Source: JAJBWD01 sp041670885 (GTDB lineage: Bacteria > Bacillota > Clostridia > Clostridiales > Clostridiaceae). From it: 17,703 bases of DNA. Location: positions 1 to 17,703 of the forward strand of contig JBAXYJ010000031.1 in the NCBI GenBank assembly GCA_041670885.1, written 5' to 3'. Position numbers and translations under genes: made by a program. Positions within the stretch are counted from its first letter, which is position 1, and each line of letters starts with the position of its first letter. The notes under the pieces were generated by a model. The model searched no databases, was not told the origin of the DNA, and saw nothing but the letters and a program-made list of their open reading frames with translations. This document shows, one piece after another, positions 7,755 through 14,670 of the stretch.

Positions 7755-9098
7755 CTATATACCAAGACTTTTTTTAAGAAGTGATACTGCAGCTTCTTTA
7801 TTTTCTCTATAAAGCACCCCTGCAGAAGCCATAATATAATCTTTATCTATTAATATCTTTACTCTATTTTTTGGAAGCATGGATAAATCATCTTTTTTGT
7901 AAATCAAACTCTCCAGAATCTGTTCTCCATTTCCAAGTTTTATGAGAGCTCCTCCTGTCCCAATAATATATTTTACCTTAGACAGATCTTTTCCATAGGC
8001 AGCATATTTATCAGAGCTTCCATAAAGCCTTTTAATATAACCCACATGCCTTTTTATGGCAATATTTGCAGCCTTTCCTGCCAATATTTTAGAGCATTTA
8101 AACTCATCTGCTGATACTGGAATTGGTTTTATATTATCTCTGATAAAATCAATTGAAGCTCCATCAATATCATTTTTTTCCAATAAACCTATTACATTTT
8201 CAGAGTTTATATATATTCCTAAATCACCCTCTACAGTTCTTTTAAAAACAGGTTCCGGCGTTACCAGAATATCTGTTATTTCTAAGCTTCCTTCTGTAGC
8301 AGAATGAATATCAGTTGTAGCTCCTCCCACATCTATAACTACTAAATCTCCAATTATGCCGTATAATGCTTTAGCACTTTCCATAACAGCTCCCGGTGTA
8401 GGAAGTATGGTCCCATTTACCATCTGGTGAATTTTAGCCATTCCCGGAGCTTTAGTAATATTTTTTTCAAATGCCTTTTGAATTATCCTTCTTGTAGGTT
8501 CTACATTAAGTTCATCTATCCTGGGATAAACATTATCTGTAATATATAGCTCTTCATCCTTAAAAATATATTCTATATCTTCATAGTTAGCTTTATTTCC
8601 GCAGTAAATAATAGGTATATTTAACTTTTCTTTGCTTATTAAATCTGCATTATAAAGAGCTGTATCCCTTTCACCATAATCTGTTCCCCCTGCAATAATT
8701 ATAATGTTAGGAGATAACTTTTTAATATTTTCTATGTCAGATCTTTTAAGCCTTCCGGCTGTAATCATTTTAATATTACCGCCTGCTCCAAGGGCTGCCT
8801 CTTTTGCTGCTTTTACGGTCATATCCAGCTGCAGGCCGTGTACGGTCAGCTTAAGGCCGCCTGCTGCAGAGCTGGCAGACAGCATTTTATCATATATTAA
8901 GGGTTCTTTAAGGTTTTTTTCTATTTCATCTATAGCTAAACTAAGTCCAATTGTCACATCACCATCATTAACTGTAGTATAGGCCTTCCCCTGACCTATT
9001 ATAGTTGAAATAAGTCCCCCTTTTTCCTCTGCAATATTGACAGCGGTAACTATTGTTGTAGTACTGCCTATCTCTGCTATAAGATAATCAACCTTCAT
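7755..9098 (-). CDS. GlmL/MutL-family ATPase-like protein, probable aminomutase maintenance factor
   Basis: A 447-residue member of the GlmL/MutL family, the glutamate-mutase-associated protein, unrelated to the DNA-repair MutL. It has the actin/Hsp70 (ASKHA) nucleotide-binding signatures: YLIAEIGSTTTIVTAV at about 5-20, matching the first phosphate loop, and DLVVIDVGGATTDIHS in the middle, matching the second. A glycine-rich segment near the C-terminus (YIIGTGGALI) would be the adenosine loop. Family members lie beside adenosylcobalamin-dependent carbon-skeleton and amino mutases, and are thought to act as chaperones or cofactor-reactivating factors. The gene lies 24 bases after oraE, behind an AGGAGG, and 8 bases before orr, so its partner is probably OraSE. 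That role is inferred from family and position. Confidence 0.85.
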   Translation of the reverse strand: MKVDYLIAEIGSTTTIVTAVNIAEEKGGLISTIIGQGKAYTTVNDGDVTIGLSLAIDEIEKNLKEPLIYDKMLSASSAAGGLKLTVHGLQLDMTVKAAKEAALGAGGNIKMITAGRLKRSDIENIKKLSPNIIIIAGGTDYGERDTALYNADLISKEKLNIPIIYCGNKANYEDIEYIFKDEELYITDNVYPRIDELNVEPTRRIIQKAFEKNITKAPGMAKIHQMVNGTILPTPGAVMESAKALYGIIGDLVVIDVGGATTDIHSATEGSLEITDILVTPEPVFKRTVEGDLGIYINSENVIGLLEKNDIDGASIDFIRDNIKPIPVSADEFKCSKILAGKAANIAIKRHVGYIKRLYGSSDKYAAYGKDLSKVKYIIGTGGALIKLGNGEQILESLIYKKDDLSMLPKNRVKILIDKDYIMASAGVLYRENKEAAVSLLKKSLGI

Positions 9099-9122
9099 AA
9101 AGAACCCTCCTTTAATTTAAAA

Positions 9123-11303
9123 CTACTCCAGGTTTTCTCCAGTTAATTTTTTTACTATGAAGGAACCTACATCTGCTCCTTTTGACCCCCTGCCAAAACC
9201 TGCATCCATTCCGCAGCTTTTAGCAATTTCATCTGTAACCTGAGTTCCTCCTCCGATTAGTATTAATTTGTCTCTTACTCCTTTTTCTATGCAAAGATCG
9301 TTAATCTTTTTCATATTTTTCATATGAATATCATTATGACTGATTATTGTACTTGACAGAATAACCTGGGCTTTTGTTTCTATGGCTGCATCTATCATCT
9401 TTTCAACGGGAACTGATGTTCCTAAATATATACAATCAAACCCATACTTCTCAATACCGCCGTGCTTAATGTCAATTATTTCCCTGAGACCTACTGAGTG
9501 TTCATCTTCACCAACAGTTCCAGCAACAATTTTAATCGGATTTTCTTTTACATAATTTCTTATAGTTTCATCATCTAATATTTTTCTTCTTTTGGGAAGT
9601 GAAAGACTTTCCTTGTCAATAGAAAAATTAACCTTTCCCTTTATTTCTACTAGGGTTCCTTCACTTTCCTGCATTACCTGTTTGTGGATTACCTCTATAT
9701 CAGTCAGGTTCATATTTTTCCCAATTTCCAAAGCTGCTGCTTCGCTGATCTGTTCATTTTCAGGAATAAATAGAGTGCAGGTAACATATCCGTCTTTTTC
9801 CCACTCTACCTCCGGAACTATTTTCCCGTCATCTTCTATTTTATTCATCCTGACATTAACATTATCTTCTTCATCCAGTTCATCAATATATTGTATTTTA
9901 CTAGAGTCGCAAAAAGTGCAGCCATTAATAGCATCACAGGGTTTTTCATATTCCTTTGGAATATTATTATATCCAAAATGAGCACAAACCGGAGCAAAAT
10001 AATCTTTTTCCCTCTTATATACAGTATCAGCTGCTACTCCCTTATCTATTTTTCTTGATATTCCATCTCCATTTCTTTCAGGATATTCACCGGAATCTAC
10101 AAAAAAGCCATCAGAAACTGCATTGAAATATCCGCCGTTTTCTATTATTTCTTCTAAAAATAAAACAGCTCTTTCCTTTATTTCTCTTGCCTTAGTTCTT
10201 AAATATCCATCCTTTTTAAGCTCTACCATTTCCATAAGCCCATCCATGCCCACAAGGGCCTGCTTTGCCGTATTTATTGCGTGGACATTATTATAATGCC
10301 AGGGTACATTTCTTCCTTCATCCGGTGTTATTGTACTTTGGATGTCAGCTGAGGTCAGCTCTGATATTAAAAGATTTAAAGTATGTGTAACTGTTGCTTC
10401 TCTGGTGCAGGACTCCATGTATTTAGTATTCATCTGGGCTCTCATCTTGTAATCTTTAAAAATTTCTCTGAGAGCTACAGCATATGGCAGATCAAGTTTA
10501 AGACATGGTGCCGGCGGAGCTGTTGGAGGAACTGTTGAAAGTGCAATATTTGATTTTTTCATTCCAACAAGTTCTGAAAATTTACAGTTTATAGCATGCT
10601 GAACCATAAGTTCAGGCATAACCTTATAACCCTTCATAGCAGTCGCATTTGCATTATGGGCTCCATCTATCTGCAGCATATCAGAGAAGGCCATTATTTT
10701 TTTAGCAACAGCAGCATCAACAAAGGATCTTACCATATTAATATTTCTATATAATACGTTATATTGGGGATCCTGGTGGGCTCCGTTTACTCCTTCCTCT
10801 GCAAACATAACTGCAATATCAGGTCCTGCGATGCCGGAAACATAAGAATGAAAATTTATTTCTCTTCCTACTTCTTCTTCAATAAGGTCTAAAGCCTTTC
10901 TTGTCGCTCTTATCTGTTTTCTTGATATAGGTACTCCCCCTATTCCTTCCGGGGTTCCCTCAATTAATCCATCATAATGACTCTGCCCTGCTGTTCTTAT
11001 TACCATAATATGATCAGCTCCATGGAAGGCTGCCATTCTCATTCTTCTAATATCATCTTCAAACCTTCCGGATGCAATCTCTGTTGTAATAACAGGCATC
11101 GGCTGAGGGTCAATATTATTGAAGCTTCTTGCAGCAGGAAGAGGCTCACTTTTTTTAAGAGGCTTTGACATTTCAGAATAATTAAATTCTCCAATTTTTC
11201 CATCAAATTTTTCTCTCCAATGCCAGCCTCTTCTTTTAGGGGTATAATCCTTTAAGTCTTTTAATATTTCATTAATATCTATTTTTTCATTATCCTTAAG
11301 CAT
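9123..11303 (-). CDS. oraE: D-ornithine 4,5-aminomutase, large subunit (adenosylcobalamin/PLP)
   Basis: Catalytic subunit that moves the terminal amino group of D-ornithine to C4, giving (2R,4S)-2,4-diaminopentanoate by adenosylcobalamin radical chemistry with PLP. The 726-residue protein has an N-terminal TIM-barrel region (about 60-420) and a C-terminal Rossmann-type B12 domain. The cobalt-binding DxHxxG motif is DEHSVG with His at about 602, and Lys613 (IIDIKHGG) sits 11 residues later, the spacing of the PLP-binding lysine in this aminomutase family. LILIGGGTQVTDEIAKSCG then forms the rest of the B12 pocket. The ATG at 11303 overlaps the last 8 bases of oraS, which implies coupled synthesis of the two subunits. 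Assignment is firm. Confidence 0.97.
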   Translation of the reverse strand: MLKDNEKIDINEILKDLKDYTPKRRGWHWREKFDGKIGEFNYSEMSKPLKKSEPLPAARSFNNIDPQPMPVITTEIASGRFEDDIRRMRMAAFHGADHIMVIRTAGQSHYDGLIEGTPEGIGGVPISRKQIRATRKALDLIEEEVGREINFHSYVSGIAGPDIAVMFAEEGVNGAHQDPQYNVLYRNINMVRSFVDAAVAKKIMAFSDMLQIDGAHNANATAMKGYKVMPELMVQHAINCKFSELVGMKKSNIALSTVPPTAPPAPCLKLDLPYAVALREIFKDYKMRAQMNTKYMESCTREATVTHTLNLLISELTSADIQSTITPDEGRNVPWHYNNVHAINTAKQALVGMDGLMEMVELKKDGYLRTKAREIKERAVLFLEEIIENGGYFNAVSDGFFVDSGEYPERNGDGISRKIDKGVAADTVYKREKDYFAPVCAHFGYNNIPKEYEKPCDAINGCTFCDSSKIQYIDELDEEDNVNVRMNKIEDDGKIVPEVEWEKDGYVTCTLFIPENEQISEAAALEIGKNMNLTDIEVIHKQVMQESEGTLVEIKGKVNFSIDKESLSLPKRRKILDDETIRNYVKENPIKIVAGTVGEDEHSVGLREIIDIKHGGIEKYGFDCIYLGTSVPVEKMIDAAIETKAQVILSSTIISHNDIHMKNMKKINDLCIEKGVRDKLILIGGGTQVTDEIAKSCGMDAGFGRGSKGADVGSFIVKKLTGENLE

Positions 11304-11664
11304 TAATATCCCCCCTCATGAGTTTATTTACTTCCTTCCAGCCTGATCCATTTGCTAAATTTTTTCCTGCTTCCATGTAAGGAATATTTTTTAATTTTGC
11401 ATACTTTAAAACTACGTTTCCCATTCCCTTTCCAATCAAGTTCCATTTTATGCCTTCACTAACTATTGCTTCTGATTCCATGGAATTAAAACCCATCCTT
11501 AAAAGTACAGACCTTTCAATAGAAGGTGAAGTATTATTATATGCCAGGTCTACTAAAGGCCTGACAATTTCTTCGGTAAGAGACCAAAATCTTATCTTAA
11601 GTTCTTCATCGCTTAAGTCTTTTAAATGTTCACGTCTGACTTTAAAATCATCTTCCCTCTTCAT
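11296..11664 (-). CDS. oraS: D-ornithine 4,5-aminomutase, small subunit
   Basis: Small partner subunit of the OraSE complex, needed for an active D-ornithine aminomutase. It is 122 residues long, in line with the known small subunit, and has no catalytic motif of its own. The sequence is polar and predicted largely helical (DDFKVRREHLKDLSDEELKIRF at the start, then helices around LVDLAYNNTSPSIERSVLLRMG). Identification rests on size, this characteristic N-terminal half and its place directly before oraE, which it overlaps by 8 bases. The ATG at 11664 has an AGGTAGGTG Shine-Dalgarno sequence and lies 8 bases after the ortB stop. Confidence 0.93.
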   Translation of the reverse strand: MKREDDFKVRREHLKDLSDEELKIRFWSLTEEIVRPLVDLAYNNTSPSIERSVLLRMGFNSMESEAIVSEGIKWNLIGKGMGNVVLKYAKLKNIPYMEAGKNLANGSGWKEVNKLMRGDINA

Positions 11665-11672
11665 ATAAACAC

Positions 11673-13085
11673 CTACCTAACTACTATATTTAATTCCTGC
11701 AATATTCTTGAAATCTGCTCTTTATTCTGCTTTGTTTCTTCAGACAGAAAATCTAAATCGGTTTTTAATATTTCATTTCCAGATATTTTCATAGCAGCAT
11801 TTTTTACATATGACTTTCTGTAATCATTCAAATCATGATTTTCTATATAAATTTTAGATGGATGATCCGGAATTACTATATTTTTGCCTGGAATTTCATC
11901 TTTAGGATCTCCAAGAGTTACATCAATTCCATTTTTCTTTGCAAATGTCAGCTGTGGAAGGATATGTTTTCCAGCTCCTGTATATTCTGTTTCCTGAACT
12001 ACTACTATTTGGTCGTCTTCCATTTCCTGGGAAATAGCAAAAGCTGCTGCCAGAGACGTATTACCTGCCGGGCCTCTTTCCAATCCCTCAATTTGAGCTA
12101 ATAATTCAGTAGTATAAAAGACTTCCCCCTGAGTTACCGTAACATATCTATCCAAATATCTGAGAGGTCTTGCAGCTGATCTTGGAACATCTGATCTGTC
12201 CGGATTTGTCATAAATGGGATACCAAATCCAGTATGTCCTGTAGTAAAGGATTTCTTGTTAAAATCATTATCTGATGCCATATGAAGTCCTTTTAAGTTA
12301 ACGGAAGCTCCTATCAGCTTAGTATCTGATGCTCCTGCTTTAATAAGCCCTCTTCCTGTACCTGTTACATTTCCTCCTCCAGCATGGGTTACAACAACTG
12401 CATCAGGATTTTTACCAAATCTTTCTCTGCAGTTTATAGCAATTTCATATCCTAGGGATTCAACTCCTGAAACGCCATAGGTGGAATAAAGTGAAGCATT
12501 ATAATAGCCTGTATCTTCTAGGACCTTAAGATAGGTATAAAAAAGTTCAGGTCCTACAGTAAGTCTTAAAACTTCAGCTCCAAATGCTTCACATTTTCTT
12601 CCTTTTTCAAGTATTTCAGGCTGTCCGATTTTTCTTGAATCATAGGCTTCCTGAACTATAATGCAGTGTAAACCCCTCATAGCAGCCTGGCTTGCTACTG
12701 CTGCCCCATAATTACCGGAGGTTGCAGAGGCAACCCCCTTATATCCTTTAGTTTTTGCATCATATACAGATAGTGTTGCTCTTCTATCTTTAAAACTGCC
12801 TGAAGGGTTCGCACTTTCATCTTTTATAAATATTCTTGCTGCCTTTCCGTTTTTTGATACTTTTCTTGCTAATTTTGTTATGTTTCTAAGTTCAAGAAGG
12901 GGTGTATCTCCAACTCCAGTATCACTTTGGATTCTTATAACATCACTTAAGGTATATCCTGTGTCCTTCATCATTTCTTCATAATCAAAGGATAGTTTTC
13001 CTTTTTCATATTTAGAATAATCTATACCAATAGATTTTTTCATTATTTCATTTTTTCTGGCCATAAGCTCTTCATACTTATTCAT
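11673..13085 (-). CDS. ortB: 2-amino-4-oxopentanoate thiolase, PLP (beta) subunit
   Basis: With OrtA it cleaves 2-amino-4-oxopentanoate with CoA into alanine and acetyl-CoA, the step that yields usable acetyl-CoA from ornithine. The 470-residue protein has the fold type II PLP architecture of threonine synthase. SANPSGSFKDRRA puts the Schiff-base lysine at about residue 99, SATSGNYGAAVASQAA is the substrate-binding loop, and VVTHAGGGNVTGTGRG is the glycine-rich phosphate-binding loop. Taken alone it would be annotated as a threonine-synthase-like enzyme; the operon identifies it as OrtB. Its ATG shares one base with the ortA stop (TAATG), so translation is very probably coupled. Confidence 0.95.
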   Translation of the reverse strand: MNKYEELMARKNEIMKKSIGIDYSKYEKGKLSFDYEEMMKDTGYTLSDVIRIQSDTGVGDTPLLELRNITKLARKVSKNGKAARIFIKDESANPSGSFKDRRATLSVYDAKTKGYKGVASATSGNYGAAVASQAAMRGLHCIIVQEAYDSRKIGQPEILEKGRKCEAFGAEVLRLTVGPELFYTYLKVLEDTGYYNASLYSTYGVSGVESLGYEIAINCRERFGKNPDAVVVTHAGGGNVTGTGRGLIKAGASDTKLIGASVNLKGLHMASDNDFNKKSFTTGHTGFGIPFMTNPDRSDVPRSAARPLRYLDRYVTVTQGEVFYTTELLAQIEGLERGPAGNTSLAAAFAISQEMEDDQIVVVQETEYTGAGKHILPQLTFAKKNGIDVTLGDPKDEIPGKNIVIPDHPSKIYIENHDLNDYRKSYVKNAAMKISGNEILKTDLDFLSEETKQNKEQISRILQELNIVVR

Positions 13086-13378
13086 TAAATCACCCCTAAT
13101 ATATCTCTTGCCTGTTTACCTATGTTTTCTATTTCCTCAACATATTCACCAAAATCATGGGTGTATTTAGGCTTTTCCAAGGTGACTATTCCCTTAGCTG
13201 ATCGTCCGGTAACTGTAATTATTTCAGCTTCTTCTCCTACTTTGCAGTCATTTTGGCAAAAGCCTCTTCTCCAAACCTTAAGCGGAACAGCCTTAGTATC
13301 CTCCGGCAGGTGGCTTGCACGCTCATTAGGGTATAAAACAATTTCCTCAACTTCAATATAAGTTCCTTTTTTTATCAA
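13085..13378 (-). CDS. ortA: 2-amino-4-oxopentanoate thiolase, small (alpha) subunit
   Basis: Small partner of OrtB, 97 residues, matching the known OrtA size. Features are an IEVEEIVLYPNERASHLPEDTK segment near the N-terminus, two cysteines in GFCQNDCKVGEEAEIITVTGR, and a short beta-rich C-terminal part. No catalytic motif is evident. The start is TTG at 13378, directly after the TAG stop of ord with no gap; its Shine-Dalgarno GGGGTGA lies inside the last codons of ord. The stop shares its final base with the ortB ATG. Weak initiation tied to ord and ortB translation would help keep subunit ratios fixed, which is an inference. Confidence 0.92.
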   Translation of the reverse strand: MIKKGTYIEVEEIVLYPNERASHLPEDTKAVPLKVWRRGFCQNDCKVGEEAEIITVTGRSAKGIVTLEKPKYTHDFGEYVEEIENIGKQARDILGVI

Positions 13379-14437
13379 CTATTTCACCCCGTTTTTATAG
13401 AAATTTTTCTGCGATACAAAGCTGTTTTCTATAGCATGAGGAAGAGGAAGCTCTGCCATCGTTGTAAGACCATATCTTGCAGCTATAACCTGCGGAATCA
13501 TATTAACTGCAGCTGCAATTGTACCTATTCCTCCCGGTGTTTCAGGTTTTATTGTAAGGTGCATATCCGGGTCTCCCTCTATATCTATATAGTCTCCTGT
13601 ATCTACACCTTCACACTCCGGATGTATCTGCTGAGGATGCTCTAAAGTTATAACTGCCTTACCGTCCTTCATTCCATATCCAATGTGACAGCAGCCTGCA
13701 ACCATTCCCGGTTCTACCTTAACATATGGTGTTTCTCTATAAGTATTGGATATTATAGGCTCTCTGGTCTCTATTATTTCATCTATATCTATTCCAAGGA
13801 CCTTGGAAATCATAGGAATTGATTCTCTAAAGCCAATATGGCCAACTATGCTTCCATCTTTAATCCCTTTTTCAAATTCTTCTTTTGTTGTTCCAACTCC
13901 CTGCGTCCTCATTACAGTTGCACCAAATGGAGATAAATCATTTATTCTTGATGCTTTAATATTTTTCACCTTTCTGCAGGCAGCGGACAATGTTATTATT
14001 AATGTATCCAAAACAAAACCCGGATTTACGCCTGTTCCCAGAACTGTAACTTTATTCTCCTTTGCTATCTTATCTATCTCTTTAGCTAGTTTTTCTTCAT
14101 CATAATAAGGATAGGACATTTCTTCTGCTATGGTTATACAGTTCATTTTATTTTCAGCTATTAGTTTTATCTGAGGAAATACGCTTTTTACAAATGAATC
14201 AGTAGATAATAAAACTATGTCTGCTTTCACTTCTTTTATAACTTTTAAATAATCATTAGTAATTATTATTCCGGTTTTTTTATCACAGCCTATTACGTCA
14301 CTAAGATCTTTACCGTTTTTGTTTTCTCTGTTTGCTATGGCAGCTTTTATTTCTATTCCTTCTTTATTAAGAAGCATTTTTGCCATTCCGCATCCCATAG
14401 CTCCCAGTCCCCATAAAATAACTTTTACTTTTTCCAT
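13379..14437 (-). CDS. ord: 2,4-diaminopentanoate dehydrogenase
   Basis: NAD(P)-dependent oxidative deamination of 2,4-diaminopentanoate to 2-amino-4-oxopentanoate and ammonia, between the OraSE and OrtAB steps. The 352-residue protein starts with a Rossmann fold (VKVILWGLGAMGCGMAKML, GLGAMG at about 10-15) and has a dihydrodipicolinate-reductase-like C-terminal half with GTGVNPGFVLDTLI. Related proteins are often labelled dihydrodipicolinate reductase; the ornithine operon makes Ord the better name. It is the promoter-proximal gene: ATG at 14437, a GGGAGG seven bases upstream, and a sigma-54 promoter about 57-73 bases upstream. Confidence 0.95.
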   Translation of the reverse strand: MEKVKVILWGLGAMGCGMAKMLLNKEGIEIKAAIANRENKNGKDLSDVIGCDKKTGIIITNDYLKVIKEVKADIVLLSTDSFVKSVFPQIKLIAENKMNCITIAEEMSYPYYDEEKLAKEIDKIAKENKVTVLGTGVNPGFVLDTLIITLSAACRKVKNIKASRINDLSPFGATVMRTQGVGTTKEEFEKGIKDGSIVGHIGFRESIPMISKVLGIDIDEIIETREPIISNTYRETPYVKVEPGMVAGCCHIGYGMKDGKAVITLEHPQQIHPECEGVDTGDYIDIEGDPDMHLTIKPETPGGIGTIAAAVNMIPQVIAARYGLTTMAELPLPHAIENSFVSQKNFYKNGVK

Positions 14438-14460
14438 AATAATACCTCCCTATTTTTCAA

Positions 14461-14480
14461 AATGAATTAACCTATTCATT
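14461..14480 (-). promoter_or_regulatory. Small stem-loop at the predicted 5' end of the ord operon mRNA
   Basis: AATGAAT (14461-14467) and ATTCATT (14474-14480) are perfectly complementary around a 6-base loop. With the sigma-54 start site placed at about 14482, this would form from about +2 to +22 of the transcript. It could protect the 5' end of the mRNA or be a protein-binding site. The stem is short and AT-rich, so chance is a real alternative. Confidence 0.35.
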
Positions 14481-14492
14481 AATTAAATATAT

Positions 14493-14509
14493 AGCAATAT
14501 TTGTGCCAA
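14493..14509 (-). promoter_or_regulatory. Sigma-54 (SigL/RpoN) promoter of the ornithine operon
   Basis: The minus strand reads TTGGCAC, five bases, TTGCT. This matches the -24/-12 consensus TTGGCAC-N5-TTGCW with all conserved GG and GC bases. The -24 G is at 14506 and the -12 C at 14494, placing transcription start at about 14482, some 45 bases before the ord ATG. No competing sigma-A promoter as good was seen in this gap, so the operon is expected to depend strictly on an ATPase activator. Confidence 0.9.
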
Positions 14510-14573
14510 TATTTTCTGTTTATTTTCATATAATTTCCTTTTACTATTTTGAATTTTCTTAATATTTACAATA

Positions 14574-14617
14574 TTAAAACAAAATGGTGCAAAATATTTT
14601 GCACCATTTTGTTTTAA
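14574..14617. promoter_or_regulatory. Upstream activator site 1: 44-bp perfect palindrome
   Basis: A perfect palindrome of 44 bases centred at 14595/14596, about 113 bases upstream of the predicted start site. Its core is GTGCAAAATATTTTGCAC, flanked by TG on the left and CA on the right. The same 18-base core recurs at the second site. Distance and pairing fit enhancer sites of sigma-54 activators. On the minus strand the outer arms also give an A-rich side followed by TTTTGTTTT, so the RNA could act as an intrinsic terminator for the upstream activator gene. Confidence 0.8.
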
Positions 14618-14636
14618 CTTTATTTAATCAAGCTAG

Positions 14637-14660
14637 ATAGTGCAAAATATTTTGCACTAT
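14637..14660. promoter_or_regulatory. Upstream activator site 2: 24-bp perfect palindrome
   Basis: A perfect 24-base palindrome centred at 14648/14649, about 166 bases upstream of the predicted start and 10 bases beyond the activator stop codon. It shares the 18-base core GTGCAAAATATTTTGCAC with site 1. Flanks are TA...TA here versus TG...CA there, so the difference is symmetric. The centres are 53 bp apart, close to five helical turns, which puts both sites on the same face of the DNA. Confidence 0.8.
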
Positions 14661-14670
14661 GCTGCCGAAA

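Noticed and set aside
9592..9981. A 129-codon open frame antisense to oraE
   Set aside because: It lies wholly inside a firmly identified gene, has serine-rich low-information content typical of a reverse-complement shadow, and no convincing ribosome binding site.
11673..13085. Calling this gene threonine synthase (thrC)
   Set aside because: Fold and PLP motif agree with threonine synthase, but the 1-base overlap with ortA and the ornithine operon identify it as OrtB.
13746..14105. A 119-codon open frame antisense to ord
   Set aside because: Hydrophobic and serine-rich shadow of a well-conserved dehydrogenase; no promoter or domain supports it.
13379..14437. Calling this gene dihydrodipicolinate reductase (dapB) from its fold
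   Set aside because: The surrounding operon supplies every other step of ornithine oxidation, and 352 residues is longer than usual for DapB; 2,4-diaminopentanoate dehydrogenase is consistent with both.
14574..14660. The two palindromes as CRISPR repeats or as plain tandem terminators
   Set aside because: Only two copies and no cas genes or matching spacer pattern. Site 2 has no following T-tract, and their phasing and distance from a sigma-54 promoter explain them better as activator sites; a terminator role is kept as a possibility for site 1 only.
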